This document shows, one piece after another, positions 50,537 through 63,403 of a DNA stretch of 64,000 nucleotides. Position 1 is the stretch's first letter. Every line of letters starts with the position of its first letter. Source of the stretch: Lamellibrachia satsuma (Eukaryota; Annelida; Polychaeta; Sabellida; Siboglinidae); NCBI GenBank assembly GCA_033239005.1, contig BSQZ01000011.1:13066001-13130000 (forward strand), written 5' to 3'. The translations under genes and the position numbers were made by a program. The notes beneath the pieces are model-generated. The model saw nothing but the letters and a program-made list of their open reading frames with translations, was not told where the DNA came from and did no database searches.

Positions 50537-51079
50537 TCTCGTCTGAAATGAAACCACTACTGGCATTGAGCAAGAATATGACAGACGTTAATCCTGCAAT
50601 ACCATGGAAATGCCTGCAGAATCCATTACATAACTGGAGGCCATACACACATTTTTTTTATAAAAGGCTATGTCTGTGACTTGAATTTTTATATGTTAAT
50701 ATGACATGTCATTATCAAGATTCAATGGCATGCTATGGCCCCTATGCCTATGTCCGTAGGCTATGCTATGTCTATGACTATGTCAAAGAAGACTAGTTGG
50801 TTGTCATCAGACAAAACGTTGAAGCATCAAGAATACCCAATTTCGTGCTTAAATTACTGAATTAATCAATTACCAGAGGCATACACACCATACGTATATA
50901 CAAACGTGATGATTAGCGGTCTTTAACCAGTTTCACACGTATTATCGCCCAACGGTAACCCTTTCAACTTTGGGGAAAATGGTTTTCGTTTCCTCCTTGA
51001 TACCACGAGCTAACGGCAACAAATGCAAAACGGAGTATCTCTAGTTAAAATGTCGACTCCTGACAGAAACATCACTCAC

Positions 51080-51190
51080 TCCAGAGCCTGTCCTTCTGGA
51101 TCAACAAAAGTTCGATAAACTTCGTGACATTCGAGTAACGGATCGCTTGGCCGGGACGCGAGACTGTTCTGATCGGGACGTCTCATTTTG
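51080..51190 (-). promoter_or_regulatory. FARS2: Candidate non-coding first exon / promoter region of FARS2
   Basis: Upstream of the coding start is a GC-richer patch with several CpGs. On the - strand it ends at a donor-like GTGAGT right after 51080, which could join the acceptor at 50543. That would give a short 5' UTR exon and explain the acceptor-like sequence before the first coding ATG. This is inference only; the transcription start is not visible. Confidence 0.3.
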
Positions 51191-54071
51191 GCCATTCAAC
51201 CTTCACAGTGATGATAGTGTTGACATATTAACATTTGCTGTTGGATTTTCATTAACGTTCGTTATGTATGTATTCCCAATATGACTACTTAATGAAAGAG
51301 TTGCTAGTTTATTCTTAATGTATCTACTCTCAATGATATATTTTGCATTAAAAACATCCCAAGAATACAATGGCATGTGTGCTGGATAATAAATAATCCA
51401 ACTGTTTGCTACGGTTTAAAAAGCTGTATTGCCTACCATGCTTTGTGTTATAGGCAAATTAGGAGTAATATCTCCTTCTACTGGGTACAAGTTTTCCCTC
51501 TTTTCGTGGCTAATAAACTTGGTGTATGTACACATGTGCTGATGTGCTGTAAGTAAAAGTGATGTGGGAGAAAGATAAATGATAATAGTGTGCATGAAGA
51601 AATGCAATAAAAGAAGAGAAGAGATTGATAGTGAGAAAGAAGCAGTAATGTTAAAAGCTCAAGAACCTCTGCCTGTAGGCCTATATATCACAGGCAAAGA
51701 TAAATAGCTAATTATATCCCCGTTAGTTAGGCCAGTTAGGCCTCCTAAACTCCATTGCAACAATAGTCACCCAGATGCTCGGTAGGCAGATTCAAACATT
51801 TTCTCACATGAACCATCACTGTTCTTATTTCTTGCTGCGGCCTGATATTTCTAAAGATGAAATTCTATGTGCCGATGTTGCTCACATCTCATCAAAATAC
51901 TGATGTCTCATTATAAGCTATTTCATTTATTCTCGGAGATGATGTTGTGGATCACGACAGTGTAATGACAAGTTTTAATCTGTCCGATACACTGTTAATA
52001 AAAAGCAAATCTTACAGAATATCTCCGTCTAAAACTACTCAAACTTCTACTAAATAGATAAACTTTAATCAATATTGTTAGCCATGTCATGATGTAATAA
52101 ACCAGTTTGTATACATAAGCCTGTATTTATTACTTACTTAGATCATATTTATGGAGACATCAAGTTATCAGAACAATGTGATTACCAACACTCGTTTCTC
52201 TCGAGTCATTCCTCAACTTGGAAGTTGCTTCTGATTCTATATTTTATTTTTGCCAATGTTCAGTACGGCTTTTTGTTAATACATTATATATATATATTGG
52301 TTTTGCCTGCCAAGTTGGCATTTCAAAGCAAATAAACTACTTATGGTTGGTTTTAGGCACTTTTGTAGAAGGGAACACTGATTATTTTTCACACATTGAA
52401 GATCACTCATTTAACATGACTGATGATTATTGCAACGATGCCTTCTAGTTATTTAAGTGACAAAACTGTCCGGGGGGGTTAACTCAAGGAATATCTAGGT
52501 AAATATTGTCCAATGTGCTAAATACTGAATAGGAATTGGCCTACTGATGTAGCTAAGACTGGCAGGCTTAAATAAAAAAATTTTAATTTGCCATGTTATT
52601 TTGGTACTAGATATTACACGAGTGCTCCCTCAGGAGGCAGCTTTGCCACCATATTTATGGAAAATTTGAGTTACAAATTTGTAAGTCTTTCAGGCCCCGA
52701 GGCCAAATACCACAATTTATGATGTCAATATCAGCCATGGATGTTCTATATTACACCTGCAAGTATTTGCTAATAAATAAGTTCCTCTATCTTACTGTGC
52801 AAGACAAATTTCAAGTGCACAATTAGTCAAGAGTTGCTCAAAAGAAACTTTTATTCTGTTAAAACAATGTCAACATAGATGCTCTCAAATGAGGTTCCTA
52901 ACAAATAAGAATTTCGAAAACATAACATTGTGCGTAATCCCTGCACAGCAGGAAGGTCAACATCAGCATAGGATAACTGGTTGCCAATTGGACTAAAGCA
53001 ATGTTCATTTAGGTGATGAGTGTAAATGTACAAAATATACATATACCTATATGTATACATATATTACATACACATAAACTAAGTATATACTATATACATC
53101 CTAAAACTAAGTTTTTAAATAAATTATATATTAATACAAATCTAACACACCAGAACAGCAACTATGCTATAATAGCAATCATTAAACCTGGGTAAATTTG
53201 GCAGCACATGCTACAGTAAATTGCTTGCCATAAAAAACTCATAGGAATCTTTGAAGTAAAGTTAGCCCTAGAGTTTGTATTCTGAGGATACTAAACTACT
53301 ATCTGTACATCAGCAGCAATAGTGAGGTTGGTACAAGGTTTACTAAACGCATAAGATTAATACGTGGAACAACCATTTAGTGCATATACAATGGTTCACT
53401 GGTGTCACATGAATAGAATGTCCTGGTCATAATAGCAATAACTTGACTTAGCTAACTCACTGGTTGTAATTGAGTTCAATGTTGGTTGATTAAATGATTG
53501 TAATTATCAATGACACGGCAAAATACAAAAAACTGTAAAGAATATACATGGAAAAAAATTAATTAATTCATATAAATGCTCATTAAAAGCCAAGCACCAC
53601 AGTTCAACCGGTAGTAACATATTGCTAGTATGCACTGTTCTGATTTACTGTTAACAAAGACATGGAATATTAAGGTATGGTGTAAATTAAAATCAGACTG
53701 AACTCAGTGCCTTTATCCTGTATTTTTCAGTCGGGTGATCAACTCAGCTTGTTTGTATAACTGAACAATTATTAGTTGTAAATTAAAACAACAACGCATG
53801 CAGTATCTTGAATGTTACGTCACACAATTCGTACGTTATCACAGAAGTGCATTTATACAAAACATGCATGCAGTTATAACCTTTGAAACATTCCACATGA
53901 GTACCGGTATTAACTAAGACTGTATACGTTAATATAACGTTGTGCCAACCAAATATATAGAACCAAACACATTTTACATGTATGGACCATGATTCATCAT
54001 GAAGGTAAGTTTGTTCAATAGATTAGTTGGTTGATGGTGGTAGGATGCATAAATCATTCAGATTGAAATAA
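51191..54071. other. Intergenic region between FARS2 and OSGIN
   Basis: About 2.9 kb of AT-rich sequence. Short ORFs are present but none has a domain, signal or splice context I can support. No RNA gene recognised. Confidence 0.5.
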
Positions 54072-54728
54072 TAAATTATTAAATCCATCTCAACATGGAT
54101 TCCTAAAAGCAGGGGTCATGCTTAACAAATGTTGTTTTTTGGAGGAAATCACTAAGTGGATAGACGAGGGATCACCAGTAGACATTATCTACTTAGATTT
54201 TCAGAAAGCTTTTGACAAAATGCTGCATCAAAGATTACTACCTAAATTAAAAACCCATGGTGTCGGGGACGGCATAAATCAACTGGATAGAACAATGGCT
54301 GACAGAAGACAGCTTGCTGTAGCAGATGGGGAGGTTTCAAACTGGAAATCAGTTTTGAGTGGGGTACCACAAGGATAAGTATTAGGACGTTTTTTTATTC
54401 TATTATATATCAATGACTTGGATGATAATATAACAAGCAACGTACTGAAATCTGTGGATGACACAAGTGTTTAGAAAGGTTAACAATGATGGTGATAAAC
54501 ATTTACAAAACGATCTAGACAAATTAGTTAAATGGTCTGAAAAAAGGCAGATGTTATTAAATTTTGGGGAATGTCTACAACTTGGGATTTAAACTATAAA
54601 ATGAGGATACTGTTCTAGAAGGTACTACTGTAAAAGAAAAGGACTTAGGAGTAACAATAAGTGCTGATATGAAAGTTTCAGAGCAGTGTGGTATTGCAGC
54701 TTCAAAGGGTAATACAATTCTTTAGTTG

Positions 54729-54778
<50 letters not shown>

Positions 54779-55211
54779 GAAAGCAACTAAAATTATTCCA
54801 GAACCGAGACACCTTAGTTATGTAGAACACCTAAAATAATGTGGTTTAACAACCCTAGAGACAAGGTGGTTAAGAGGAGATCAAATTGAAGTTTTTAAGA
54901 TATTAAATGGGTATGAAAATATTGATAGACATTTTTCTCACTCAAGAAAGAACTAGAGGACATGAGGTAACATTACTAAAGGATCAGTGTAGATTGGAAG
55001 TACTCGTTCTCACACAGGACAACAAATGAATGGAACAAATTGTCTACAGTTTGTGTAACTGCTAGCAGCATGAATATGTTTAAACACAAGGTTGACACCT
55101 ATCTCAGGAGGGCGGGTTACATATTGATGAAAAAGGTTGGACTTTCGGTGAGCCAATAGATTTCTTGCCCACTTGCCATCTGGGCCATGGATGGCAGTCT
55201 TGTTAAATCTA
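54072..55211 (+). mobile_element. Heavily decayed second copy of the Rex1/CR1-like LINE
   Basis: Begins inside the RT (tctcaacatggattcctaaa) and shares [19 protein letters not shown] and the 3' tail (cttgcccacttgccatctgg) with the copy at 37.6-40.0 kb. It has many indels, stops and a (TA)n block at 54731-54775 in place of RT sequence. Its 3' end lies about 140 bp from the OSGIN stop codon, tail to tail. Confidence 0.85.
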
Positions 55212-55351
55212 GAAATATTATTGGATCTTAGTGGAACTGGTGGAAAGCGATATACCATGGGATGTGTCTTAGACACAGGAGCTGTCCCACAATCCACTTG
55301 ATGAATCTAGTCTATCTTGATCACAGCACATGTCAAACACCTGTAGTTTCC

Positions 55352-57041
55352 CTAATTGCAGCAATGTTTCTTCGTCTGGGCTTTCCCCCATAGATCAGAG
55401 GCAATCCCTAGCGCCCCACCCTGGAGGAATCTCACAAAGTTATCCCCCACCAGCGGGCCCATGGCATACAGCCCAGATTCCTGGTGACATTCAAACGTGA
55501 TCGGATCTACGGAGATCGGGTTGTGTTTCCCGTCGATCGGGCCCTCCTGCCTGATGCCGAGTGTCTTCCCGTCCTGTGGAAGGAACGACAGGTCAGGTCG
55601 GTACCCAACTAGGACAAGGGCAAATGACGCTTCAATGATCGTATCGAACGATGACTCACTCGATTGGACGAGGACCTTGCGGTCGTCCTTGAACTCCGTC
55701 ACGCTGTGTCGCGAGTAGCATTGATATGTATCCTGCGTCTCTGGGGTGGTGCCATCGCACATCATGTTGTACACCTTGTGATACTCAGGGTAGAGCACTG
55801 GCGGAAGTTTACGCACAATAAGATCTGGATCCTCGACGTCGCACCGGAAGATGTGCACCACAGGCAGACGGTGCTGCTGTGTGTACAATATCGCGTCAGC
55901 GGCACTCAGCCCCGAGCCGATAATCACGAGTGGGTCTGAGGCACAGTTCAACTGCCCCGACTCGTACAATCGCTCGACCTCTGTCAGCGAGTGTAGAATG
56001 TATGGGAAATTCTCACCCGGCACGCCCAGCCGGTTCGGCTGGTCGAATGTACCCGTTGAAATGACAACATTCGGAGCACGGTAGCAAAATTCGCGTGCCT
56101 CAATGTGTTCACTGCCGTCGACGACGTGTTCATATCCCCTAACTTCCCATTTGAATTTCCCGTGGTGCTCTTTGGTGCAAGGGTTCTGCTCCCCGCTGTC
56201 CGCGTCGACCGAGTGACAAACGTCGAGGATACGCTCAACCGAGGTCACTGTTGAGTTGACACGAAAGTACTGTTCCAGCTGCATCTCTTTCACATAGTCA
56301 ATGTAGTAGTTGCGCACATCCAGCATACATGCACGGTCCGAGACTGGCAAGTTGACATCGTTCTCGCCGTCCACATTCTGTCGCCTGTCAACAGGAAGAA
56401 ACAGTCACGTACAACTGTGAACCAAGACAGGCTTTGTGTACTTGACCAGATCATAAAATCACAGGCCTTTCAGTGAGTTTCCCACGTCACTGTAGTTGAG
56501 ATGGAGTACATCTATTTTGTTGGATGAAATAGTTTTTACTTGTACTTGTAGTTTGAACTTTGGAATACATGAATTTTGCCCACATTAACACGGCTGGCTA
56601 CACGTAGTAAGTAGTTGGTTACAGTAATTACCCCCCCTTGTCTGAGCCATCAAGTTACAACTGAACAAACAACTTGGCATATGAGAAGGTAATTAGTAAC
56701 TCTGACTAACAGAACTACTGGACAAATATATGTGAAAACATGTAAATGCATGTGAATATTCAGAAAAAAATCATATACAACTATATCCCAAAACAATCAT
56801 GTATTTAAGCAATCTTTATGCTGTTCAACAACATAGTGATTATGCACAACCTTTAATGAAATGATTGAATATTAATATGAAAAGATTGTCTACTTCTTAT
56901 ATTTGATGAGCCAATCGTTGAATGGAAGTTCAGGTAGTTCCATCCAGTTACCAAGACTCAAAGTCTGCATTTGTACAAGATCCATCATCTGTCAAGTAAA
57001 TATATTATACATTTGTACAAGATCCATCGTCTGTCAAGGAA

Positions 57042-57122
<81 letters not shown>

Positions 57123-59798
57123 CACATATATATTTGTACAAGATCCATCATCTGTCAAAGGAACACATACAGTTCAAGTAGGTTAAATTAATACAAGATC
57201 CATCATGTCATGATTCATCTGCCAAGTAAATACCGGGTATGCACACTTCAAGCAGCTTACATCAATAAAAGATCCATTACCTGTCAAGGGAATACACGTG
57301 GCGCTAGCTTACTTCACATTGAGTCTTTGTATTGCTGTGATACAACGCAAGCCACACCCAACAAGACCCATATACCTTTTGTCCATGTAGTAAAATATCC
57401 ACATGGTAACCGTAGGGTAAATCTATATAGTATAACCTGCTGTGGTCAGAGAGAACTGGTCAGCCAAACTCCAATAAAAAGTGACCACGGCACAGCTTTA
57501 TCAACAACTTCATATAAAAACACAAATTAATGTATTGCGGCAAATATACCACGAATAACATAATGCTCCATTACATTATTTAATAACAAACCGATGTATA
57601 TAACTGTGACACCATTCAGAACATAGGTTAGACTGCATAAGTTCACATAACTTATTTATACATAACTTCAAAGAGTGCAAGTTTTCCATATCAGTGTTGA
57701 ATAATCGTCATATTCGAATGAAGAACTGTAAAATTATTAAATAAATCCACAACATAAGCAAACATTGGCAGACACATTAACGATAACATCTTTCTTTATA
57801 CTGTGAACAAATTGTGTTGTGTATATACCGTGTACAAGTTTGTACACAACACAAAGGCTAGAACACACAACTGTTGCATTACCTGCCACGCGCCACCCAC
57901 ACCAGACTTGCCGAGCACGACGTGTTGCATGGCTCTTTCTGGGTGGTGTTTCCATTCCAGTAGCGACGTTTCCTCAATGCCAATGTCTGCGCCGGGGTGT
58001 GTCAACATGTCGAACATCACCGACACAGTGTTCCTGGAGCGCCCCTCAAGATCGCTCGACAAATACTCAAGATTCTGCACAATCATCATCACAAGTCAGT
58101 GCACTGTACGAATGCTTGGGAGAGCAGCTTTCTTTTCCATATTGTACAATATGTTCACACGTGTAACCGCATGCTTGCATTGGTACAGCAACAGCGGACC
58201 TTCTAAACATTTTTCTGTTAAATTTATATTTCATACTTGAAATTCTGTATAAAGCCGTATAATTTTACGGTACAAATACATAACATTTTCACTAATTAAT
58301 CAGCACATAGCATTCCTATTTCGATCGAGTGTACCACATTCAACCTATTAAGCGCACATGCCCTAATTAGCGTACACCCCCTGTTTAATCAGCAGGATCC
58401 ATAACGAGTGTAATTTGACAAGTGTGGAATAACTGAAAAGTGTTGCCATTTGGTGCTAAACTCCCATTCAGATAACTGCAATTCTGGAAGTCCATTTTCT
58501 TATCTGCACCATTCTTGGAGTTTGTGTATATATTCTTTTTATGTGCATTGTGCATTATTGGGGTGTGACTTGTATTCATCACAGAAGTTACTGACTTTGT
58601 GTGAATGTGCTCACTCTGAAAGCTAAAAATTTATTGTACATAATAATTTAAATAGAAAATTATGATTAAATTTTTTTTTCTTATGGGGGGATTTTTTTCT
58701 GGGATGGCTTTGCACACCAAACAGTTGGCACCACTTTTCAGTTGTTCTACACTGGTCACCAAATGAAACCACTAGTGTTAAATAGATACTTTATTGTCTA
58801 GAGAAAAAAATGTTGGTGTATGTTTATAACAACAGATTCCTTGACATTTTTCCATGGCCCAATTTTTTTAAAGTGCACTGTATGCTTAGTAGGTCAAATA
58901 CGGTATACTTACATCAAATGAAATCCGTTAGGTTTGCCTGAAATCTGACTAGCATCAAGCATGTGTGCTTCAATGGCTATAAGTTTGTCACTGAATGTTA
59001 CACTTGTATGATGAATACAAGACAAATATGCTGCATCATGATTGTTCCATTTTAAACAAATCAGTAAATCTAGCATAAATCTGTATTTTATACAGGAAAT
59101 CCATACAATGTGAAGGGTCGGGTGCAGGTTTTGACAGACACGGTACCTGTTCAACGAGAGACTTGTGTTGGTCATCCTGCAATCGGGCCTGGAGGTACTT
59201 GTTACTGAGGGAGCCTCCGTTGTAGTAGGGCCAGTGACCAGACAACAGGTAGGACAGGGTGATGCCAGATGGACCGTTGCCTGCAACCAATGCCAACAAA
59301 ATTATAATCTTATGTCAAAAATCATTTAGGGAATAATAATAATAATAATAAGGTAGTATTTCACACAATAAGCATCATGTTCGTAGAATCTAGGCTCAGG
59401 CAAGGATTTTTAGCCAAAAAATTATATTCAGCATGACATAACTTTTTACATGTCACAACAGTTAACAACGCTAATAAGCACAAATATGTAAGAAGTAGAT
59501 GTGACTATTGTTAACAGGTGTTTACATAATCAGCACATTTTTTTATGGAAACCATTATGCAACTGTACAACAAGACCTATTCAGAGAAACTACACAAGAA
59601 CACTAGTCTAGTAAGTGTTTATCTAATAAACTACGTAAGTAGTGAATAGTTTTGGCAATACACAATTTAAACTTCTCACAGCAATGACAGGTGTGTGCAC
59701 GTTGAGTGGCCACATACAAAATGTTGGCCTTGTTAAAAAACCTGAATTCAGTGTCGTCAAATACTTCAGCATTATTGTAATATCATGGTAACGACGAC

Positions 59799-59858
<60 letters not shown>

Positions 59859-61101
59859 TATAATCAAAGTTAGCTTAACAAACAGGGCAACAGCCTACAA
59901 CGCATAAATTTTTACACCATGCCTGCATCATCTCTCTCCTTGACCCTGTCACCACTCTCATGTGTGGAGTCGGGAGGGATGTCACTACGGCGCAGGGTGG
60001 GAGGGATGTCACTACGGGGCAGGGTGGGGTCAATGTCACATTATTATTGCTAATCTGTCATTTCGCCAAATTACAGCTTTAGAAAATACTGAAAAAGTAC
60101 TATAACATAACACAACCATGATAGTAATCAGCAATTAGTGTTTTCATTCAAACAGAAAAGAACAATTTATGTTACAAAAAACTTACAACTAATCTCAGAA
60201 TGATGGTATGTAATGCTACAATGACCATGGTAGCAATACATCAGGGTTAACAGTGAAATATTAGTAGCACATGCCAACTAGTTTCACATATATTCAGCGG
60301 AGACGTACTTAAAGTTGACCTGGCTGAACCAACCAACTGAACAGCTATTGAACATAATATCCTAGAACAGTGTCAATGTCCAAGAGACCAAGTCTGGTTT
60401 TTATTTGATTAACTACCAGGTTATGACTAAACACTTCACATTTTTTATAGTAAATTGTTGTTGTGTATTTATACAACCTAAATTTAAATTCTATCTGTTT
60501 GATGTTTCTATTTTCCTATTCCTTTTCTCCCTTAAGCTTAGTGTTTTCTGTTGACGGAATGATGAAAATAAATTTACACTGATTCTGGGGAAATAATTTT
60601 TTAGACTAACACAACTTGTACTTGTAGTAGTCATGAAACTAGTCTAGGAGGAAGAAGTTAACGCTGCTGGGTTGACCTGGGGCACAGTGGCAAAGCCGCA
60701 AGCAGAGCCCAAGATAGAGGGAACTGGCGAGATCTCATGCGAGCCTTAATGCACAAAGTAAGCAAAGAGGATAAGAAAGTAGTGGTCAATTTGAAATCAT
60801 GAAATAACCCAAATGATTCTGACATAATCTGTACAGAATATTTTAGGATATAATGTGTAAAGCACGTCATTGCTAGCATCACTGCAGGTCACCTTTCAAG
60901 GCCATGTTAGTTAGATGATGCCAATTAATCTGTACTAGATAATACTCATAATAGACTCAACAATTCTACAATGTAATTTTATACAGTAAACATACCTATG
61001 ACAACAACATCGGTGTAGACAATATCAGATTTCTTGGCGAGCTTCAGGGACATGGGGCTCTGTTTCCACATGTCCTCCCTTATGGTGGTCCCAGTTGCCA
61101 T
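55352..61101 (-). CDS. OSGIN: Oxidative stress-induced growth inhibitor (OSGIN1/2) family protein, complete, 5 coding exons
   Basis: A flavin monooxygenase-like protein; vertebrate members are stress-responsive growth regulators, with enzymatic details poorly settled. Exons on the - strand: 60996-61101, 59147-59280, 57883-58074, 56894-56988, 55352-56384; phases 1, 0, 0, 2 and stop, 519 aa. The start ATG (61099-61101) has an in-frame TGA six codons upstream. The FAD-binding fingerprint VVVIGNGPSG (residues 32-41) is split between exons 1 and 2. Family signatures follow: LSYLLSGHWPYY, EYLSSDLEGRS, HVVLGKSGVGGAW, LGNWMELPELPFNDW, a second nucleotide-binding motif IIGSGLSAADA, and GPLVGDNFVRFLQGGALGIAS near the C-terminus. 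I cannot say whether it is closer to OSGIN1 or OSGIN2. The acceptor of exon 4 lies in a locally repeated sequence. Confidence 0.94.
56968..57300 (-). repeat. Repeated copies of the OSGIN exon 4 acceptor region, with (TA)n
   Basis: The exon 4 start and acceptor (+ strand acaagatccatcatctgtca) recurs at about 57011-57040, 57133-57160, 57187-57230 (split) and 57268-57290, five copies in all. A (TA)n tract at about 57047-57117 lies between copies. Only the copy at 56988 continues into real coding sequence. Confidence 0.8.
58240..59030 (+). repeat. Dispersed repeat family R1, copy 3, with internal extra sequence
   Basis: The left blocks (tagcattcc, tttcgatcgagtgt) and right blocks (gttaggtttgcctgaaatct, gactagcatcaa) match the 3.54-kb copy, but about 575 bp (58341-58915) separates them here. 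It lies in OSGIN intron 2. Confidence 0.5.
59802..59859 (+). repeat. (TA)n then (CA)n microsatellite
   Basis: A long TA run passes into a short CA run in OSGIN intron 1. A short tandem duplication (gggagggatgtcactacgg) lies nearby at about 59970-60030; the rest of 59281-60995 shows no other feature. Confidence 0.8.
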
Positions 61102-62626
61102 GAGGTAGATCAGTCCTCAAACTCACTCACTCACATCTGGTCACCTAAACAGACAGGCACCATTCAATGATATAACAATAAATATTGTTTATGGGTCATA
61201 TAAATAAACTTTAAGCAAATACGTAATGTATCATGTACTGTGTGGAATTATAATAATTATAAATTAAGTTAATGTGATATTTTTTTATATTACTAGTTTT
61301 ATCTGTGACTGATTTTAACTGTAAATCCAAGTTACTGGTTTTTAACATGCCATGAAAAATTATTTACAGTGACACTGTTCTTAAATAAAACATACTTTGC
61401 ACCATTTTACACTGCTATTATTACTAAATTGTTTTTGTGTGCAATTTTTTTATATATATAATCAAACTGTGTACAGTTGTCATATAATCAAATTGTGTAC
61501 AGTGGTCATACAATCAAATTGTGTACAGTGGTCAGTGGCACACACACGTTTGTGAGACACATGTCCACCAGGGTTGGGTTCAATTATAATTGTAATTTGT
61601 AACTGAAACTGGAACTTTCTATTATTATTCAATTACATTTCAATTGTAACATAATTTCTCAAAATAAATTCTCCACATAATTTTTAAGCCTGTCGAGTAT
61701 GTATATTTTGTAGTGAGCTGTTATCATGTTTACTGTGATTTATATGTTTTCAAGTATAGCATCTTAGCTAACATATTGGAAAATTAACTGGTTATACCGA
61801 AGAAACAGTTTTAGCCTGAGAATCAGTTCAATATAGGAAATAAAGGTTTAAGGTAGCTGTGGTGGTTATTATAATATTATGCTTGTCTTGAATTGATTAG
61901 TTTCAGTAGACGTTTTAAAGATAAATTAACAATTTCTTCACAGATTGTCGAATAAATACTATATAATATACCAGGCTAAAAACAATTTTAGTTTTTCATT
62001 TATTTGGTTATGTTACAAGGTTTTTAAAACAATTTTAAAATGTGAAAAAATAGCCACTAAAAACAAAGTTTAATAATATTGAGACAATCCCCAAAGAAAT
62101 AAATGACATGCATATAAGCATGACAGTGTAACTGATAACATTATGGCAGATTTTGGTTAATATAAACTAATTATGTCTGCTACACCACTGTGGATGAATT
62201 AAGCAAAAGTTGAATGACAGCCTAAAGTGGTAGTGTATTTTCAACACAAAACCTTCACCAATCATAATTTACTGCTGTATTACATTGTGTGCACGTAAGA
62301 CGCGTTCATACGCAAAATTGCAACGTTGTGTTGTAATTTTTCTCAAACAATATTTTAAACATCATTTTCTGGTTATTAATGAAAACACAATCTCAACAAA
62401 TGCTTGTTTTTGCGTTGAAATTTATGGTTTTTCACTGGCGTTTTATGTGTTGTTGACTAAACGTAATGGCCATTTGTAATACTAACATGTCCCCTTAATT
62501 TGACGTCACAATAGCTTTGAATCTGTACTTGTAACGTGTTGTTGTCTATGGCATCAGGTTACGCCAGCCATCTAACAAACATGTGGCAGGGTGTGTGTAC
62601 AATCATTTTGATTGGCCTGTTATCCC

Positions 62627-62636
62627 GCGGGGTCAC
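62627..62636 (-). promoter_or_regulatory. Possible antioxidant-response-element core upstream of OSGIN
   Basis: GTGACCCCGC on the - strand fits RTGACNNNGC, the CNC-bZIP/Maf core, and lies near a CCAAT motif (ATTGG on +) in a GC-richer patch about 1.5 kb upstream of the OSGIN start codon. The core is short and occurs by chance; the flanking ARE bases do not match. Confidence 0.25.
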
Positions 62637-62844
62637 CAGGTCACATATTCGTCTGCATTTCCATTCGTGTCAAAGGCACGATAAACTACGTTAACGCTCA
62701 CTGAACGCTGATATTTGTTTAAGTACATGATTTAGTTAGGTAGATAAAATACTGATGTTTACTAGCATTACAGTAACCAGATGATGCGGTCCGCTTTCAT
62801 GGCGAACGAATATAGCTGGTTCGAACATCGTAGCGCATGCGGTC

Positions 62845-62858
62845 GTTACTATGGAAAC
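62845..62858 (+). promoter_or_regulatory. X-box (RFX-type) motif match
   Basis: GTTACTATGGAAAC fits the X-box consensus GTHNYYATRRNAAC exactly. It sits in the same promoter-like patch upstream of OSGIN, and no gene further right is visible to pair it with. Function is inferred from the motif only. Confidence 0.3.
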
Positions 62859-63317
62859 AATGTCACTTTTACGGGAATCTCAAGGGATTTTCCAAAAGGA
62901 CTGCATTTTTAAAGGATGGATTTACAAAATATGACGTTAGTGCCAGGAGATTTTTGTGGTGTCGACGTTTAGTTCAGCATATCCTAGCATGTTATGAAGA
63001 AAGAAATGAAAAAATCAACTGACATGCTAGCCGCCCCAGCCACCTTAACTTAGAAGCCACTCAGCGGCTTATACTAATTGGCAATTGAAATAGAATGCTC
63101 ATATTTTAGATCTTGTTATTTTGATGCTTCAATGACTAAGAGAAGCCCAACTTGAAGCCACTCATCTCTGCACTATTCTTTGAACAAAAGTAATGTATCA
63201 TGATTACAGGATAGTAGATACCAACTAGTTCTCAGATGTATGGGAGATGATCCGCTCATCCCAGAGTCAGTGTTGAGTCCATCCAATTAGCTGACCAGCT
63301 AAGTGGCTTCTGCTAGG

Positions 63318-63324
63318 GTATAAA
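63318..63324 (+). promoter_or_regulatory. TATA-like box before the 63.4-kb ORF
   Basis: tataaag in the context ctagggtataaagaagtg, about 85 nt before the ATG of the 75-aa ORF. The spacing is plausible for a core promoter, but this is motif evidence only. Confidence 0.25.
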
Positions 63325-63403
63325 GAAGTGTTGTTCAGCACATACTATCATTTCTCTGAACACATGTGAACGAATTGTTGTAATATTATATGAAAATCTC
63401 AAG

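Larger units (their letters stand above)
61102..63300. other. Upstream region of OSGIN
   Basis: Mostly AT-rich. About 61465-61545 has three copies of tcatataatcaaattgtgta. Around 62530-62960 base composition is richer in GC and CpG, with a CCAAT motif, consistent with a promoter or first non-coding exon. No TSS can be fixed. Confidence 0.4.

Noticed and set aside
50537..50566. Upstream ATG at 50566 as the FARS2 start
   Set aside because: The intervening bases look like a splice acceptor, and starting at 50536 gives both a presequence and the family length.
55497..56238. ORFs antisense to or in other frames of OSGIN exon 5
   Set aside because: Shadows of the real exon; GC-rich coding sequence leaves alternative frames open. 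The same holds for ORFs opposite cadherin exons at 3238-3441, 8576-8851 and 35583-35828.
55352..56374. Treating the large - strand ORF as a stand-alone 340-aa protein
   Set aside because: Its first codon is GTG within an exon, and a phase-matched acceptor lies at 56385. Upstream exons supply the FAD-binding N-terminus.
56903..57186. ORFs with alternating Tyr-Ile runs
   Set aside because: Translation of the (TA)n microsatellite next to OSGIN exon 4.
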